NCBI GenBank assembly: GCA_035353395.1
Contig: DAOPZL010000006.1
Span: 1 to 64,000, forward strand
DNA: 64,000 nt
Origin: UBA1801 sp035353395
Lineage (GTDB): Bacteria; Acidobacteriota; Holophagae; Holophagales; Holophagaceae
Reading direction: 5' to 3'
Of the stretch, positions 37,441 through 46,063 are shown one piece after another (the stretch's first letter is position 1; each line of letters begins with the position of its first letter). Made by a program: the position numbers and the translations under genes. Below the pieces are notes generated by a model, which saw nothing but the letters and a program-made list of their open reading frames with translations, was not told the origin of the DNA and searched no databases.

Positions 37441-39156
37441 ATGGCTCCAGCCCCCTCGCGTGAAAACTACTACGAACTATCGAAATCCCTCATCGCTCTC
37501 GGCAGGTCCCGCGGCTACATCCTGATCGACGAGTTGAACAACTTCCTCCCGGATTCGGCCTCGGCTCCCCTCGACGTGGAGCTGATCATGTCGATGCTCA
37601 GCCGCCTGGGCGTCGGGGTCGGGTCGACGGAGGACGAGGCGCTCGCCTCGCGCGAGCAGATCCCTGACCAGGACATCCCCTTCCCCGAGGGCCCCGCCAA
37701 GCTGGACAAGGACCTGGAAATCGACATCGACGGCCCGGACAGCGACAAGTTCAACGATCCGGTCCGCATGTACCTGAAGGAAATGGGCACCGTCCCCCTC
37801 CTCAAGCGGGAGGACGAGGTCGAGATCGCCAAGCGCATCGAGGTCGGGGTCCGCAGCGTGATGCGCGCCCTCTCCCGGAGCCGCCTGGCCGCGAGCCTCC
37901 TCATCGAGATCGGGAAGATGCTGAAGGACAACCCGGGCAAGATCCGCGAGGTGGTGGGGCTCTCCGACGAGGTGGACGAGGACGAGGACGCCGAGAATAC
38001 CTCGGCCACCCAGCACGTGCACCACCAGTTCGAGAAGCTCCTGGTCCACGAACAGTATCTCCAGGAACTCCTCGCCCTGAAGGAATCGGGCAAGCCGCTC
38101 CCGAAGAAGCGGAAGATCGACTACGAGATCCTGCTCGCCAGGGCCCAGGTCAGCCGCCAGATCCGCCGGCTGGGCCTGAACAGCCTGGCCGTGACCCGCC
38201 TCATCGACAAGATCACCCATCACCACAACCAGGTGATGGCCGGGGAACGCAAGCTGCGGGAGCTGAAGGACCGCCTCAGGAACCCCGCCTTCACCGGCAT
38301 GAAGGAGAGATACACCCGGGAGGCCGAGCACATCCAGGGCGAACTGGACCGCTTCTTCCTCAAGTACGAGACGGAAAGCTCGACCTTCCACTCGGACTTC
38401 AACACGCTCAAGCAGGCGGAGTCCATCAGCAGGGCCGCCAAGGCGGAGCTGATCGAGGCCAACCTCCGCCTCGTGGTGAGCATCGCCAAGCGCTACACGA
38501 ACCGGGGCCTGCAGTTCCTGGACCTCATCCAGGAGGGCAACATCGGGCTCATGAAGGCCGTGGACAAGTTCGAGTACAGCCGCGGCTTCAAGTTCTCCAC
38601 CTATGCGACCTGGTGGATCCGGCAGGCCATCACCCGCGCGATCGCCGACCAGGCCCGCACGATCCGCATCCCCGTGCACATGATCGAGACGATCAACAAG
38701 CTCATCAGGACCCAGCGCGAACTGGTGCAGAAGCTGGGGCGCGAACCCTCCAGCGAGGAGATCGCCGAGGCCATGGACATGCCCGTGTCCAAGGTCAGGA
38801 AGGTCATGAAGATCGCGCAGGAGCCCATCAGCCTGGAGACCCCCATCGGGGAGGAGGAGGATTCGCACCTGGGCGACTTCATCGAGGACAAGGCGGTGGT
38901 CTCGCCGGTGGAGCAGGTGGTCAGCCAGCGCCTCAAGGAGACGGTCAACTCGGTCCTCCAGACGCTCACCGAGCGCGAGGAGAAGGTTCTCCGCATGCGC
39001 TTCGGCGTGGGCGAGGAGGCCTCCGAACACACCCTGGAGGAGGTCGGCAGCGAGTTCGCCGTGACCCGCGAGCGCATCCGCCAGATCGAATCCAAGGCCT
39101 TGAGAAAAATCCGCCATCCGCGCTACTCGAAGACCCTCAAGGCATTCCTCGGGTAG
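37441..39156 (+). CDS. rpoD: RNA polymerase primary sigma factor (sigma-70)
   Basis: 571 residues. N-terminal region 1.1-type segment, region 1.2 (DPVRMYLKEMGTVPLLKREDEVEIAKRIE), the non-conserved insert, region 2 (EANLRLVVSIAKRYTNRGLQFLDLIQEGNIGLMKAVDKFEYSRGFKFSTYATWWIRQAITRAIAD), region 3 and region 4 with the -35-binding HTH (TLEEVGSEFAVTRERIRQIESKALRKIRHP). It is the housekeeping sigma. ATG 37441 is used because GAGG lies six bases upstream and the N-terminus is typical. The last 55 bases are copied, in two pieces, downstream. Confidence 0.98.
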   Translation: MAPAPSRENYYELSKSLIALGRSRGYILIDELNNFLPDSASAPLDVELIMSMLSRLGVGVGSTEDEALASREQIPDQDIPFPEGPAKLDKDLEIDIDGPDSDKFNDPVRMYLKEMGTVPLLKREDEVEIAKRIEVGVRSVMRALSRSRLAASLLIEIGKMLKDNPGKIREVVGLSDEVDEDEDAENTSATQHVHHQFEKLLVHEQYLQELLALKESGKPLPKKRKIDYEILLARAQVSRQIRRLGLNSLAVTRLIDKITHHHNQVMAGERKLRELKDRLRNPAFTGMKERYTREAEHIQGELDRFFLKYETESSTFHSDFNTLKQAESISRAAKAELIEANLRLVVSIAKRYTNRGLQFLDLIQEGNIGLMKAVDKFEYSRGFKFSTYATWWIRQAITRAIADQARTIRIPVHMIETINKLIRTQRELVQKLGREPSSEEIAEAMDMPVSKVRKVMKIAQEPISLETPIGEEEDSHLGDFIEDKAVVSPVEQVVSQRLKETVNSVLQTLTEREEKVLRMRFGVGEEASEHTLEEVGSEFAVTRERIRQIESKALRKIRHPRYSKTLKAFLG

Positions 39157-39163
39157 CCTGCGG
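39109..39163 (+). repeat. Original copy of a duplicated rpoD 3' end
   Basis: Bases 39109-39139 (last codons of rpoD) recur exactly at 39245-39275. Bases 39141-39163, including the rpoD stop, recur exactly at 39371-39393. Confidence 0.9.
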
Positions 39164-39244
39164 TTCCTTCGCAGGCGTGGGTCGGCGAATTTGTGAGCTG
39201 AGGCCCGGAGGGCCGAAGGCACATCCCGCAGGGATGCGAACAGG

Positions 39245-39393
39245 ATCCGCCATCCGCGCTACTCGAAGACCCTCACCATCCGACTGGAGCGGAGCGGAAG
39301 GAGGATAGGGCGGAATCGGCGAAGCCGATTGCCGGGGCGAAGCCCCTCGGGCCTGGGGGGCCCGAGCCAGGGCATTCCTCGGGTAGCCTGCGG
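39245..39393 (+). repeat. Second copy of the rpoD tail, split by a 95-base hairpin block
   Basis: 39245-39275 repeats 31 bases of the rpoD tail and 39371-39393 repeats the next 23. Between them lie 95 bases containing three tandem hairpins: AATCGGC/GCCGATT (39314-39330, GAA loop), GGGGC/GCCCC (39334-39346, GAA loop), CTCGGGCC/GGCCCGAG (39346-39366). No reading frame here looks coding. The rest of the 385-base region 39157-39541 has only GC-rich palindromes, for example near 39415-39426. It looks like a REP/MITE-type element inserted in a tandem duplicate. Confidence 0.75.
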
Positions 39394-39541
39394 CTGCTTC
39401 AGCGAGCTGAACCGGCGGATCCGCCGGCCGGAGGCCCATCCAGCATGTGCATCCGTCGCGGGGATCCCAAAAAAATCCCGTTGCGAGTCTCCTAAAGAGG
39501 CCGATTTCACGGCATCCTAGTCGGAACGTTGGAGCCTTCCT

Positions 39542-40522
39542 GTGTTGTCCAAAGACCAGATGCTGGGCAAGTACCAGATCCTGGACCGCCTCGGGGCGGG
39601 GGGATTCGGGACGGTCTACCTGGCCATGGACCGGCTCCTGAACCGCCGGGTCGCCCTCAAGGTCCCGCACCACCAGTCGGACGAGCAGGCGCTGCTGCAG
39701 GAGCCGCGCATCATGGCGGCCCTGAAGCACACCAACATCGTCGAGCTGATCACGGTGGAGAAGAAGGACGACACCTTCTTCATGGTGATGGAATTCGTCG
39801 ACGGAGAGAGCCTGGACAAGCAGATCCGGCGGGAGCGGGTGCTGGCTCCCTCCAGGGCCCTGGAGATCGCCCTCGACGTCTGCACGGCCATCGGCTTCGC
39901 CCACTCCCACCAGGTGCTCCACCGGGACCTCAGGCCCGCCAACATCCTCCTCACGCGCGAAGGCGTGGCCAAGGTCACCGATTTCGGGACGAGCCGCTTC
40001 CTGGAACTGCAGAAGGACAGCTTCGCCCGGACCCGCATCGGCTCGCCTCCCTACATGGCGCCGGAACACTTCAGGGGTAGGGCCGTGTTCCAGAGCGACC
40101 TCTGGTCCCTCGGCATCACGCTCTACGAGATGCTCACGGGCACGGTGCCCTTCTACGACGCCGATCCCATCAAGATCGCCCAGGCCTTCCAGTCGAATCC
40201 CATCGTGCCGCCGCACCTCAAGAACCCGGCGGTTCCCAAGGCCCTCTCGGAAGTCGTGATGAAGGCGCTCACCGTGAACCTGGGTGACCGCTACCTCAGC
40301 GCCCAGGAGTTCCTGAAGGCCCTCCGCGCCGTCAAGGACAAGGTCGCCCGGGAGACGCGGCCCCTCGGGAGCGCGGTCCTCTCCGCCGCGGCATCCGGCT
40401 CCGGGAGTCCCCTGGCGAGGGGAACGGCCGCCCACACCCAGCAGCGCCTCTGCCGCTTCTGCTATCGCCCCCTCCCCCGGATGGCCGTGGTCTGCCCGAG
40501 CTGCGGGGAAAAGATCACATGA
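39542..40522 (+). CDS. Cytoplasmic Ser/Thr protein kinase with C-terminal zinc ribbon
   Basis: 326 residues from GTG 39542 (GGAG about eight bases upstream). Glycine loop LGAGGFGTVY, ATP-binding K40, catalytic loop H127-R-D-L-R-P-A-N134, DFG 147-149, and APE in YMAPEH. The catalytic loop has R131 where almost all active kinases have lysine (HRDLRPAN). The C-terminal tail has four cysteines (C304, C307, C318, C321) in a zinc-ribbon pattern. There is no membrane segment, unlike PknB-type kinases. Its stop overlaps the start of the TamB-like gene (ATGA), which makes the giant protein or its pathway a candidate partner. Confidence 0.85.
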   Translation: MLSKDQMLGKYQILDRLGAGGFGTVYLAMDRLLNRRVALKVPHHQSDEQALLQEPRIMAALKHTNIVELITVEKKDDTFFMVMEFVDGESLDKQIRRERVLAPSRALEIALDVCTAIGFAHSHQVLHRDLRPANILLTREGVAKVTDFGTSRFLELQKDSFARTRIGSPPYMAPEHFRGRAVFQSDLWSLGITLYEMLTGTVPFYDADPIKIAQAFQSNPIVPPHLKNPAVPKALSEVVMKALTVNLGDRYLSAQEFLKALRAVKDKVARETRPLGSAVLSAAASGSGSPLARGTAAHTQQRLCRFCYRPLPRMAVVCPSCGEKIT

Positions 40523-43500
40523 CCTCCAGCCGCCTGGAGCTTGCGGTCGGAGGGGCCTGGAAGCGGAAGTGGTTCCGCGGCATCACGTACCTGCTGGTTT
40601 CCGGGGCCGTGGCCGGGGGCGCCGTCCTCTGGACCGTCCGCCAGCCCTTCTTCGATGCCTGGCTCATCGGCAAGCTCGATGGTCTCGTGCGCGACCAGAC
40701 GGGACTGGCGCTCCAGGCCGGACAGATCGAGTTCCATCCCTTCCAGGAACGCGTCGTCCTGAGGGATCTCTCCATCGGCGTCGACCTCCTGAAGGCGGAC
40801 CGCCTGGACGTGCAGGTGGACCTCCTGTCCCTGATCGGCCATACCAAGCACATCCGGAACATCGAACTGGAGAATCCGGTCAGCATCCTGGACGCCAGGC
40901 GGCTGGCCCGGATCCATCTGAAACCCAGGCCCGAACATGGCGCGGCGCCACAGGTCCGGCTGGACCGGCTCCAGGTCCTGGGCGGGGACCTCAGGATCCA
41001 GGAGCCGGCGTGGAACCTGCCCCGCGCGCGTTTCGCCTACCGGATCTATGGCCAGGGACTCGGCCCCAACCGCCTCTACGCGGATGTCCGCGTTCCTCGC
41101 ATCCGGCTCGGGGAGGGGACGGACGCCGTGGACGGCAGCCTCGTCGCGATGGCGAACCTCAGCGACCTGGCCCTGGAGGTCAAGGAGAGCGAGCTGCGGC
41201 TGGGCGGCAACCGCGTCTCGGCCCAGGGTCACTATGCCTTCGACGCCCGGATGGTCTCGGCGGACGTGAAGGGCCGGGTGGACCTGGCGGAATCCCTGAG
41301 GCTGCTCGATCCCAAGGCGCCCAGGACCTGGGAGGGAACCGCCGGATTCAAGGCTGGCGTCAGGGGACGGCTGGCGGATCCCGCCTGGAATCTCTTCATC
41401 GACGGGAAGAACCTGGGTTCCCGGTCCAGCAGGATCAGTCCCGGCGATGTCCGGCTCGAGGCCCACGGCAGGCTGGACCAGGCCACGATCCAGTCCCTGG
41501 AATGGCGTTCCGCCCAGGGCAGGCTGCAGGCTTCCGGCGAGTGGAGGCGGGGGGTCGGGAGCCACCTGCAGTTCCATGGCGAGGAGCTGGGATTGACCCC
41601 CCTGGCCACCTTCGTGCGGGTCGGCTTCCTGGACAGCCTGTCGGTCGACCTGGATGGCGAGGCGGACCTGCCGGGCAATCCCTGGGTTCCCCCCCAGCTG
41701 GACGCCCTGGGCGTGAAGGCCGAGGGCCGGTTCCTGCGGGCGCAGGAGAACGTGGGCAGGTTGTCCGTGGATCTGGCGGACGGGCGGCTCTCGGTTCCGG
41801 ACATCAGCCTCGAGATCCCGGAGGCCTACGTGGAAGGGAGCGGGGCCTTCCGCCTCGGCAAGCGGAGCCTGCTGTCCATCTCGGCCAAGGCCAGCGCCGA
41901 GACCGACGCCTCCCTCGTGGCCGACATCCTGGAGAACTGGAACATCGGGGAAGGCTGGGACCGCCAGGGCCGGGCGATCCGGCTGGGCATGAGCGGGCGG
42001 GCCATCGCCGACGCGGAGCTCGAATGGGACGCGCCCGGAGGCGTCCGGATGAAGGGGCAGGTGGAGGTGGAGACGCCCAGGTGGCACGGCGCCATCCTGG
42101 ACCAGCTCCGGGCCGACGTCTCCATCCAGGACGACGAGCTGCGCATCGAGAACATCGCGGGAGGGAAGGGGGCCGGAAGGGCCGGCGGATCCCTCTGGCT
42201 CACCTGGCGCGACGTGCCGGCCGGGCAGGACCAGATCGACATGAACTACCAGGCCTTCGGGCTCCCCATCCAGGAAGGCCTGCGGGCGGCGGACGTCGGA
42301 GACCTTCCGATCTCGGGCCAGGCGAGCGGCTCCGTCCGCATCCACGGGCCCTACAGGCGCCTGAGGCTGGACGCCAGCGCCACGGTGCAGGATGCCAGCG
42401 TCTACGGCCTGAGGATCCCTTCCGGCTCGGGCAGCATGGCATACGACATCGCGGGGGGCAGGCTCGTGGTGAAGGACGCCCGGATCGCCGAATCGGCCGA
42501 ACAGCTCGGTTCCGGGAACGAGGGGCCCACGGGCCTCCTGGCCCTGCAGGGCGCCATGGACATGAACCTGGAAGACGAAACCTGGCAGGTCCGGCTCAAG
42601 GGCAACCTGGATTCCCCGTCCCTCGGCCTGCCGGGGCCCCGGTTCCAGGCGCTCGTGGACGGGCGGCTCGAGGGCCCCTGGCTGAAGGACTACGGAGTCG
42701 TGCAGCTTCCGATGGGCTCGTTCACCTTCAGTCGGGGGCGGCTGTTCATGGGGCAGCAGAGCCTCGAAGGGTTCGAGGGGAAGGTGGAGACGGGGCCCGG
42801 GAGCCTCCGGGGGACCCTCGCGATGGCCGGGAAGACGGCCCCCCTCCTGACGGTGGAAGCCCGGCCGCAGGGAGAGGGCCTGGCCGGGACGCTGGACCTC
42901 CACGTCGCGCCGGATTCCGCCGACACCGCGAACCTGGCCGCGCGCGCGACGAAGGATCTGCTCCTGGATGCGGGCCTGGACCTCCGGCTGGACGGGGCCT
43001 GGAATCCCTCCGGCCTCCGGTGGAGCGGTTCACTGGAGAACGGGATCGGACATTTCGAGGGCTTCGATCTGGTCCAGTCCTCGCCCGCCGTCGTGAAGGG
43101 GGACGCTTCCGGGGGCTACCTGGACCTCGCGCTGCACGGCCAGGCGGCCGGCCGGGCCCCGGCAGCCGCGCCGCCGGGGGAGCCTGCGCACCTGAGGGTA
43201 TCGGGGCAGGTCCCCTTCTCCTCCCGCAGTCCCCTCGACTTGAAGCTGGAGGGCGTCGCCGAGCTGGCCAACCTGAAGAGCATCCTCGACCATGTCCTGC
43301 AGGTGGACGAATACAGCCTGCTCGCCGACCTCAAGCCCAGGGGGGATGCGAAGTTCGATCTCCGGCTGTCCGGTCCCTTCGCGGATCCTTCCGTGGACGG
43401 CCTGCTGTCCCTGAAGGCCGGGAAGCTGGAGATCCGGACCTATCCCCAGAGCGTGGAGGATCTGTCCTTCAATCTGCATTTCAAGGGACGCGATCTCGTC

Positions 43501-44628
43501 CTCCTGGAGTCCGATCCCCTCCAGGGCCGCTTCGCCCAGGGGGCCATGCGGGCCTGGGGCGTGGCCACCTGGGATTTCGGTGGGCTGACCCAGTACGACC
43601 TCCAGACCCGGCTCGAGGATTTCCGGTTCCGGGATCTGCCTGAAGGCTTCGAACTGGACGGAACCCTGACCGCCGCCCTCCGGGGCACCCAGGAGAAGGG
43701 GGGGCTCCTCTCCGGGACCCTGCTGGCCCGGCGGATGCTCTACCAGGCCGATCTCAATCTCCGGGACTTGATCCTGGCCAGTGTCATGGGCCTGCCGCCC
43801 TCCCTGATGCGGGCGGATCCGAACGATCCCCTCACCCGCATCGACCTGGACCTGGACCTGGTTCTCGCGCAGCCCTGGGAGTTCGACACGAACCTGCTCA
43901 AGCTGCAGGGCCGGCCGGTGGGCACCTTCAAGGTCCAGGGGACCCTGGCGGAGCCCGGTTTCAAGGGCAAGATGGACATTCTTCCGGGCGGCCGCCTCAC
44001 CAACCTGCTCCCGGCAGGGGACGTCGTCCTGGAACGGGGGACGCTCGACTGGGTGAATTCCAACGACTGGTATCCCACGGTGGACCTGCAGGGCCAGGTG
44101 GACGTACCGCCCTACCTCGTCAACCTGGCCATCCGGGGGAACATGGACGGCCTCGAGATGAAACAGACTTCGACGCCCTCCCTGCGGCAGGACGAGATCA
44201 CCGCGATCCTGATCGATCCCTCGATGGCTTCGGAGGTCGGGGCCATGTCGACCGGGAGCACCCGCACGGCCATCAGCTCCGGGCTGGCGAGCACCGGGAG
44301 CGGGCTGCTGACGACCCTGGCCCTGGCGAACTTCCAGGAAAGCCTGAGGCGCACCCTCAGGCTGGACCGGGTGAGCGTCGTCTGGCGGACCGGCTCCGGC
44401 GGATCCTCTCCCGAAACCAGCATCACGGTGGGCAAGAACATCGATCTCTTCGGGCACCCGACGCCGCTGATCCTCACCCACCAGAGATCAGGCACCACCA
44501 CGACCACCAGCGGCCAGGTGGAGTGGCGGTTCGGCAATTTCGTGCTGGAGCTCGGCGTGTCCCAGAGCGGCGCCAACGGCGTGGCGCCCTCCGGGGAAAT
44601 CCGGCATACCTGGAGTCCGGGATGGTGA
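40519..44628 (+). CDS. TamB-like translocation/assembly module protein (AsmA/DUF490)
   Basis: 1369 residues. A single N-terminal membrane anchor (FRGITYLLVSGAVAGGAVLWTV) is followed by a very long beta-rich body of repeated LxxL/GxL strands, as in TamB and other AsmA-like lipid-transport proteins. The C-terminal DUF490 domain is recognisable (LTNLLPAGDVVLERGTLDWVNSNDWYPTVDLQGQVDVPPYLVNLAIRG ... DEITAILI). Such proteins form a periplasmic groove that moves phospholipids to the outer membrane and supports outer-membrane assembly. No tamA/bamA partner is adjacent. The gene overlaps the kinase upstream and the MoaD-like gene downstream. Confidence 0.85.
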   Translation: MTSSRLELAVGGAWKRKWFRGITYLLVSGAVAGGAVLWTVRQPFFDAWLIGKLDGLVRDQTGLALQAGQIEFHPFQERVVLRDLSIGVDLLKADRLDVQVDLLSLIGHTKHIRNIELENPVSILDARRLARIHLKPRPEHGAAPQVRLDRLQVLGGDLRIQEPAWNLPRARFAYRIYGQGLGPNRLYADVRVPRIRLGEGTDAVDGSLVAMANLSDLALEVKESELRLGGNRVSAQGHYAFDARMVSADVKGRVDLAESLRLLDPKAPRTWEGTAGFKAGVRGRLADPAWNLFIDGKNLGSRSSRISPGDVRLEAHGRLDQATIQSLEWRSAQGRLQASGEWRRGVGSHLQFHGEELGLTPLATFVRVGFLDSLSVDLDGEADLPGNPWVPPQLDALGVKAEGRFLRAQENVGRLSVDLADGRLSVPDISLEIPEAYVEGSGAFRLGKRSLLSISAKASAETDASLVADILENWNIGEGWDRQGRAIRLGMSGRAIADAELEWDAPGGVRMKGQVEVETPRWHGAILDQLRADVSIQDDELRIENIAGGKGAGRAGGSLWLTWRDVPAGQDQIDMNYQAFGLPIQEGLRAADVGDLPISGQASGSVRIHGPYRRLRLDASATVQDASVYGLRIPSGSGSMAYDIAGGRLVVKDARIAESAEQLGSGNEGPTGLLALQGAMDMNLEDETWQVRLKGNLDSPSLGLPGPRFQALVDGRLEGPWLKDYGVVQLPMGSFTFSRGRLFMGQQSLEGFEGKVETGPGSLRGTLAMAGKTAPLLTVEARPQGEGLAGTLDLHVAPDSADTANLAARATKDLLLDAGLDLRLDGAWNPSGLRWSGSLENGIGHFEGFDLVQSSPAVVKGDASGGYLDLALHGQAAGRAPAAAPPGEPAHLRVSGQVPFSSRSPLDLKLEGVAELANLKSILDHVLQVDEYSLLADLKPRGDAKFDLRLSGPFADPSVDGLLSLKAGKLEIRTYPQSVEDLSFNLHFKGRDLVLLESDPLQGRFAQGAMRAWGVATWDFGGLTQYDLQTRLEDFRFRDLPEGFELDGTLTAALRGTQEKGGLLSGTLLARRMLYQADLNLRDLILASVMGLPPSLMRADPNDPLTRIDLDLDLVLAQPWEFDTNLLKLQGRPVGTFKVQGTLAEPGFKGKMDILPGGRLTNLLPAGDVVLERGTLDWVNSNDWYPTVDLQGQVDVPPYLVNLAIRGNMDGLEMKQTSTPSLRQDEITAILIDPSMASEVGAMSTGSTRTAISSGLASTGSGLLTTLALANFQESLRRTLRLDRVSVVWRTGSGGSSPETSITVGKNIDLFGHPTPLILTHQRSGTTTTTSGQVEWRFGNFVLELGVSQSGANGVAPSGEIRHTWSPGW

Positions 44629-44849
44629 TCGTACGCGCCTTCGCCCGCTATCGCGACGTGCTGGGCTTCCAGATGCTGGAAATGCCGCTGCCCGATCCGC
44701 CCGTCCTGGGCGTCCTCCTGGGGGATCCGCGCCTCGCGGGGCTGCCCGCCGAGGCGCTGCTGGCCGTGAACCAGGCCTTCGCGGACCGGGCCTGTGGCCT
44801 GCGGGACGGAGACGAGGTGGCCCTGATGCCCCCCGTCTCGGGAGGGTGA
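44622..44849 (+). CDS. MoaD/ThiS-like sulfur-carrier protein
   Basis: 75 residues. Ubiquitin-like small protein ending in the carboxylated Gly-Gly (PPVSGG) that accepts sulfur in molybdopterin or thiamine synthesis. The core (MVIVRAFARYRDVLG ... VAVNQAFADR-like LLAVNQAFADRACGLRDGDEVALMPPVSGG) is MoaD-like. No moaE, moaA or moeB is in this window, so the exact pathway is inferred. ATG 44622 has GGAG seven bases upstream and overlaps the TamB-like stop. Confidence 0.8.
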   Translation: MVIVRAFARYRDVLGFQMLEMPLPDPPVLGVLLGDPRLAGLPAEALLAVNQAFADRACGLRDGDEVALMPPVSGG

Positions 44850-44862
44850 GTTTCGTGACATA

Positions 44863-44893
44863 CGGCTCCTTCTCGGGCTGATGCCTGGAGCCG
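44863..44893 (+). promoter_or_regulatory. Hairpin in the DAHP synthase leader
   Basis: CGGCTCC (44863-44869) pairs with GGAGCCG (44887-44893), 17-base loop. It lies in the 99-base gap before the next gene. It may be a leader structure; no aromatic-codon leader peptide was seen. Confidence 0.3.
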
Positions 44894-44948
44894 GACGCCT
44901 CGCGCCGGGAGCGGCCGTCCCGCATCCCGGCCTCGACAGGGAGAGCCC

Positions 44949-46025
44949 ATGGATGAGGAGATCAAGACCCTTCGGGAGGAGATGGAGCTCCTCAACGGCC
45001 AACTCCTGGAGCTGCTCAGCCGAAGGGGGCACCTGGCCAGGCGGATCGGGATCCTCAAGGATCGCCTCGGCCTCGAGTATTTCGATCCGAAGCGCGAAGG
45101 CGACATGCTGAAACGCCTCGTGGAGGCCAACCCGGGACCCTTCAGCGACGCCTCCGTCGCCCACCTCTTCAAGCAGATCTTCCAGGCCTCCGCCGATCTC
45201 ATGGGAATGACCCGGGACCAGAAGCTGCGCGTGCACCGCGCCCCCGGGGATCCGGATGCGGTCATCGACATCGGCGGGGTCCTGCTGGGGGGGGGCCACC
45301 GCCAGATCGTGGCGGGACCCTGTTCCGTGGAAAGCGAGGCACAGCTCTCCAGCGTCGCGTCCCTTCTCCAGGGCCACGGCATCCGCCTGCTGCGAGGGGG
45401 CGCCTACAAGCCCCGCACCTCGCCCTACGCCTTCCAGGGGCTGCGCGCGCCCGGCTGGGAGATCCTGCGCCAGGTCGCGGACCGGTTCGGCATGAAGACC
45501 GTCTCGGAGGTGGTGGACACGCGGGATGTGGAGAACGCCTGCCGATGGGTGGACGTCCTCCAGATCGGGGCGCGCAACATGCAGAACTTCGAGCTCCTCC
45601 GGCTCGTGGGCCAGACCCGGAAGCCCGTGCTCCTGAAACGGGGCATGTCGGCCACCCTCGACGAGTTCATCCTCGCCGCCGAATACATCGTCCTGGAGGG
45701 GAACCGGAACGTGATCCTGTGCGAGCGCGGGATCCGGACCTTCGAGACGAGCACCCGCAACACCCTGGACATCTCCGCCGTCCCCATCCTCAAGGAGACG
45801 GTTCCCTTCCCCGTGATGGTGGATCTCAGCCACGCCACGGGACGCCGCGACATCCTGGTCCCCCTGGGGAGGGCGGTGCTGGCCGCGGGGGCGGACGCCG
45901 TGATGGTCGAAACCCATCCCAACCCGGCCGTGGCGCTGTCGGACAGCCAGCAGCAGCTCTCGCCGGAGGAGTTCGGAGCCTTCATGGCCGGGCTCGCCCC
46001 CTGCCTGGAGCCAGCCTGCGGCTGA
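44949..46025 (+). CDS. Chorismate mutase-DAHP synthase fusion
   Basis: 358 residues. Residues 1-85 form an AroQ-type chorismate mutase (EIKTLREEMELLNGQLLELLSRRGHLARRIGILK). The rest is a type I DAHP synthase of the beta/KDO8P-like group (GPCSVESEAQL, LLRGGAYKPRTSPYAFQG, LKRGMSATLDEFILAAEYI, VDLSHATGRRDI, VMVETHPNP). It makes DAHP, the first shikimate-pathway compound. The mutase domain commonly gives feedback inhibition by prephenate or chorismate, as in Bacillus. It is followed 38 bases later by a gene of unknown function. Confidence 0.93.
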   Translation: MDEEIKTLREEMELLNGQLLELLSRRGHLARRIGILKDRLGLEYFDPKREGDMLKRLVEANPGPFSDASVAHLFKQIFQASADLMGMTRDQKLRVHRAPGDPDAVIDIGGVLLGGGHRQIVAGPCSVESEAQLSSVASLLQGHGIRLLRGGAYKPRTSPYAFQGLRAPGWEILRQVADRFGMKTVSEVVDTRDVENACRWVDVLQIGARNMQNFELLRLVGQTRKPVLLKRGMSATLDEFILAAEYIVLEGNRNVILCERGIRTFETSTRNTLDISAVPILKETVPFPVMVDLSHATGRRDILVPLGRAVLAAGADAVMVETHPNPAVALSDSQQQLSPEEFGAFMAGLAPCLEPACG

Positions 46026-46063
46026 TTCGCCCGGCATGATCTTGTCTTGTTTCCGGAGGGTAC

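Noticed and set aside
44881..44948. Leader peptide before the DAHP synthase gene
   Set aside because: The short frame has no run of Phe, Tyr or Trp codons, so there is no sign of attenuation by aromatic amino acids.
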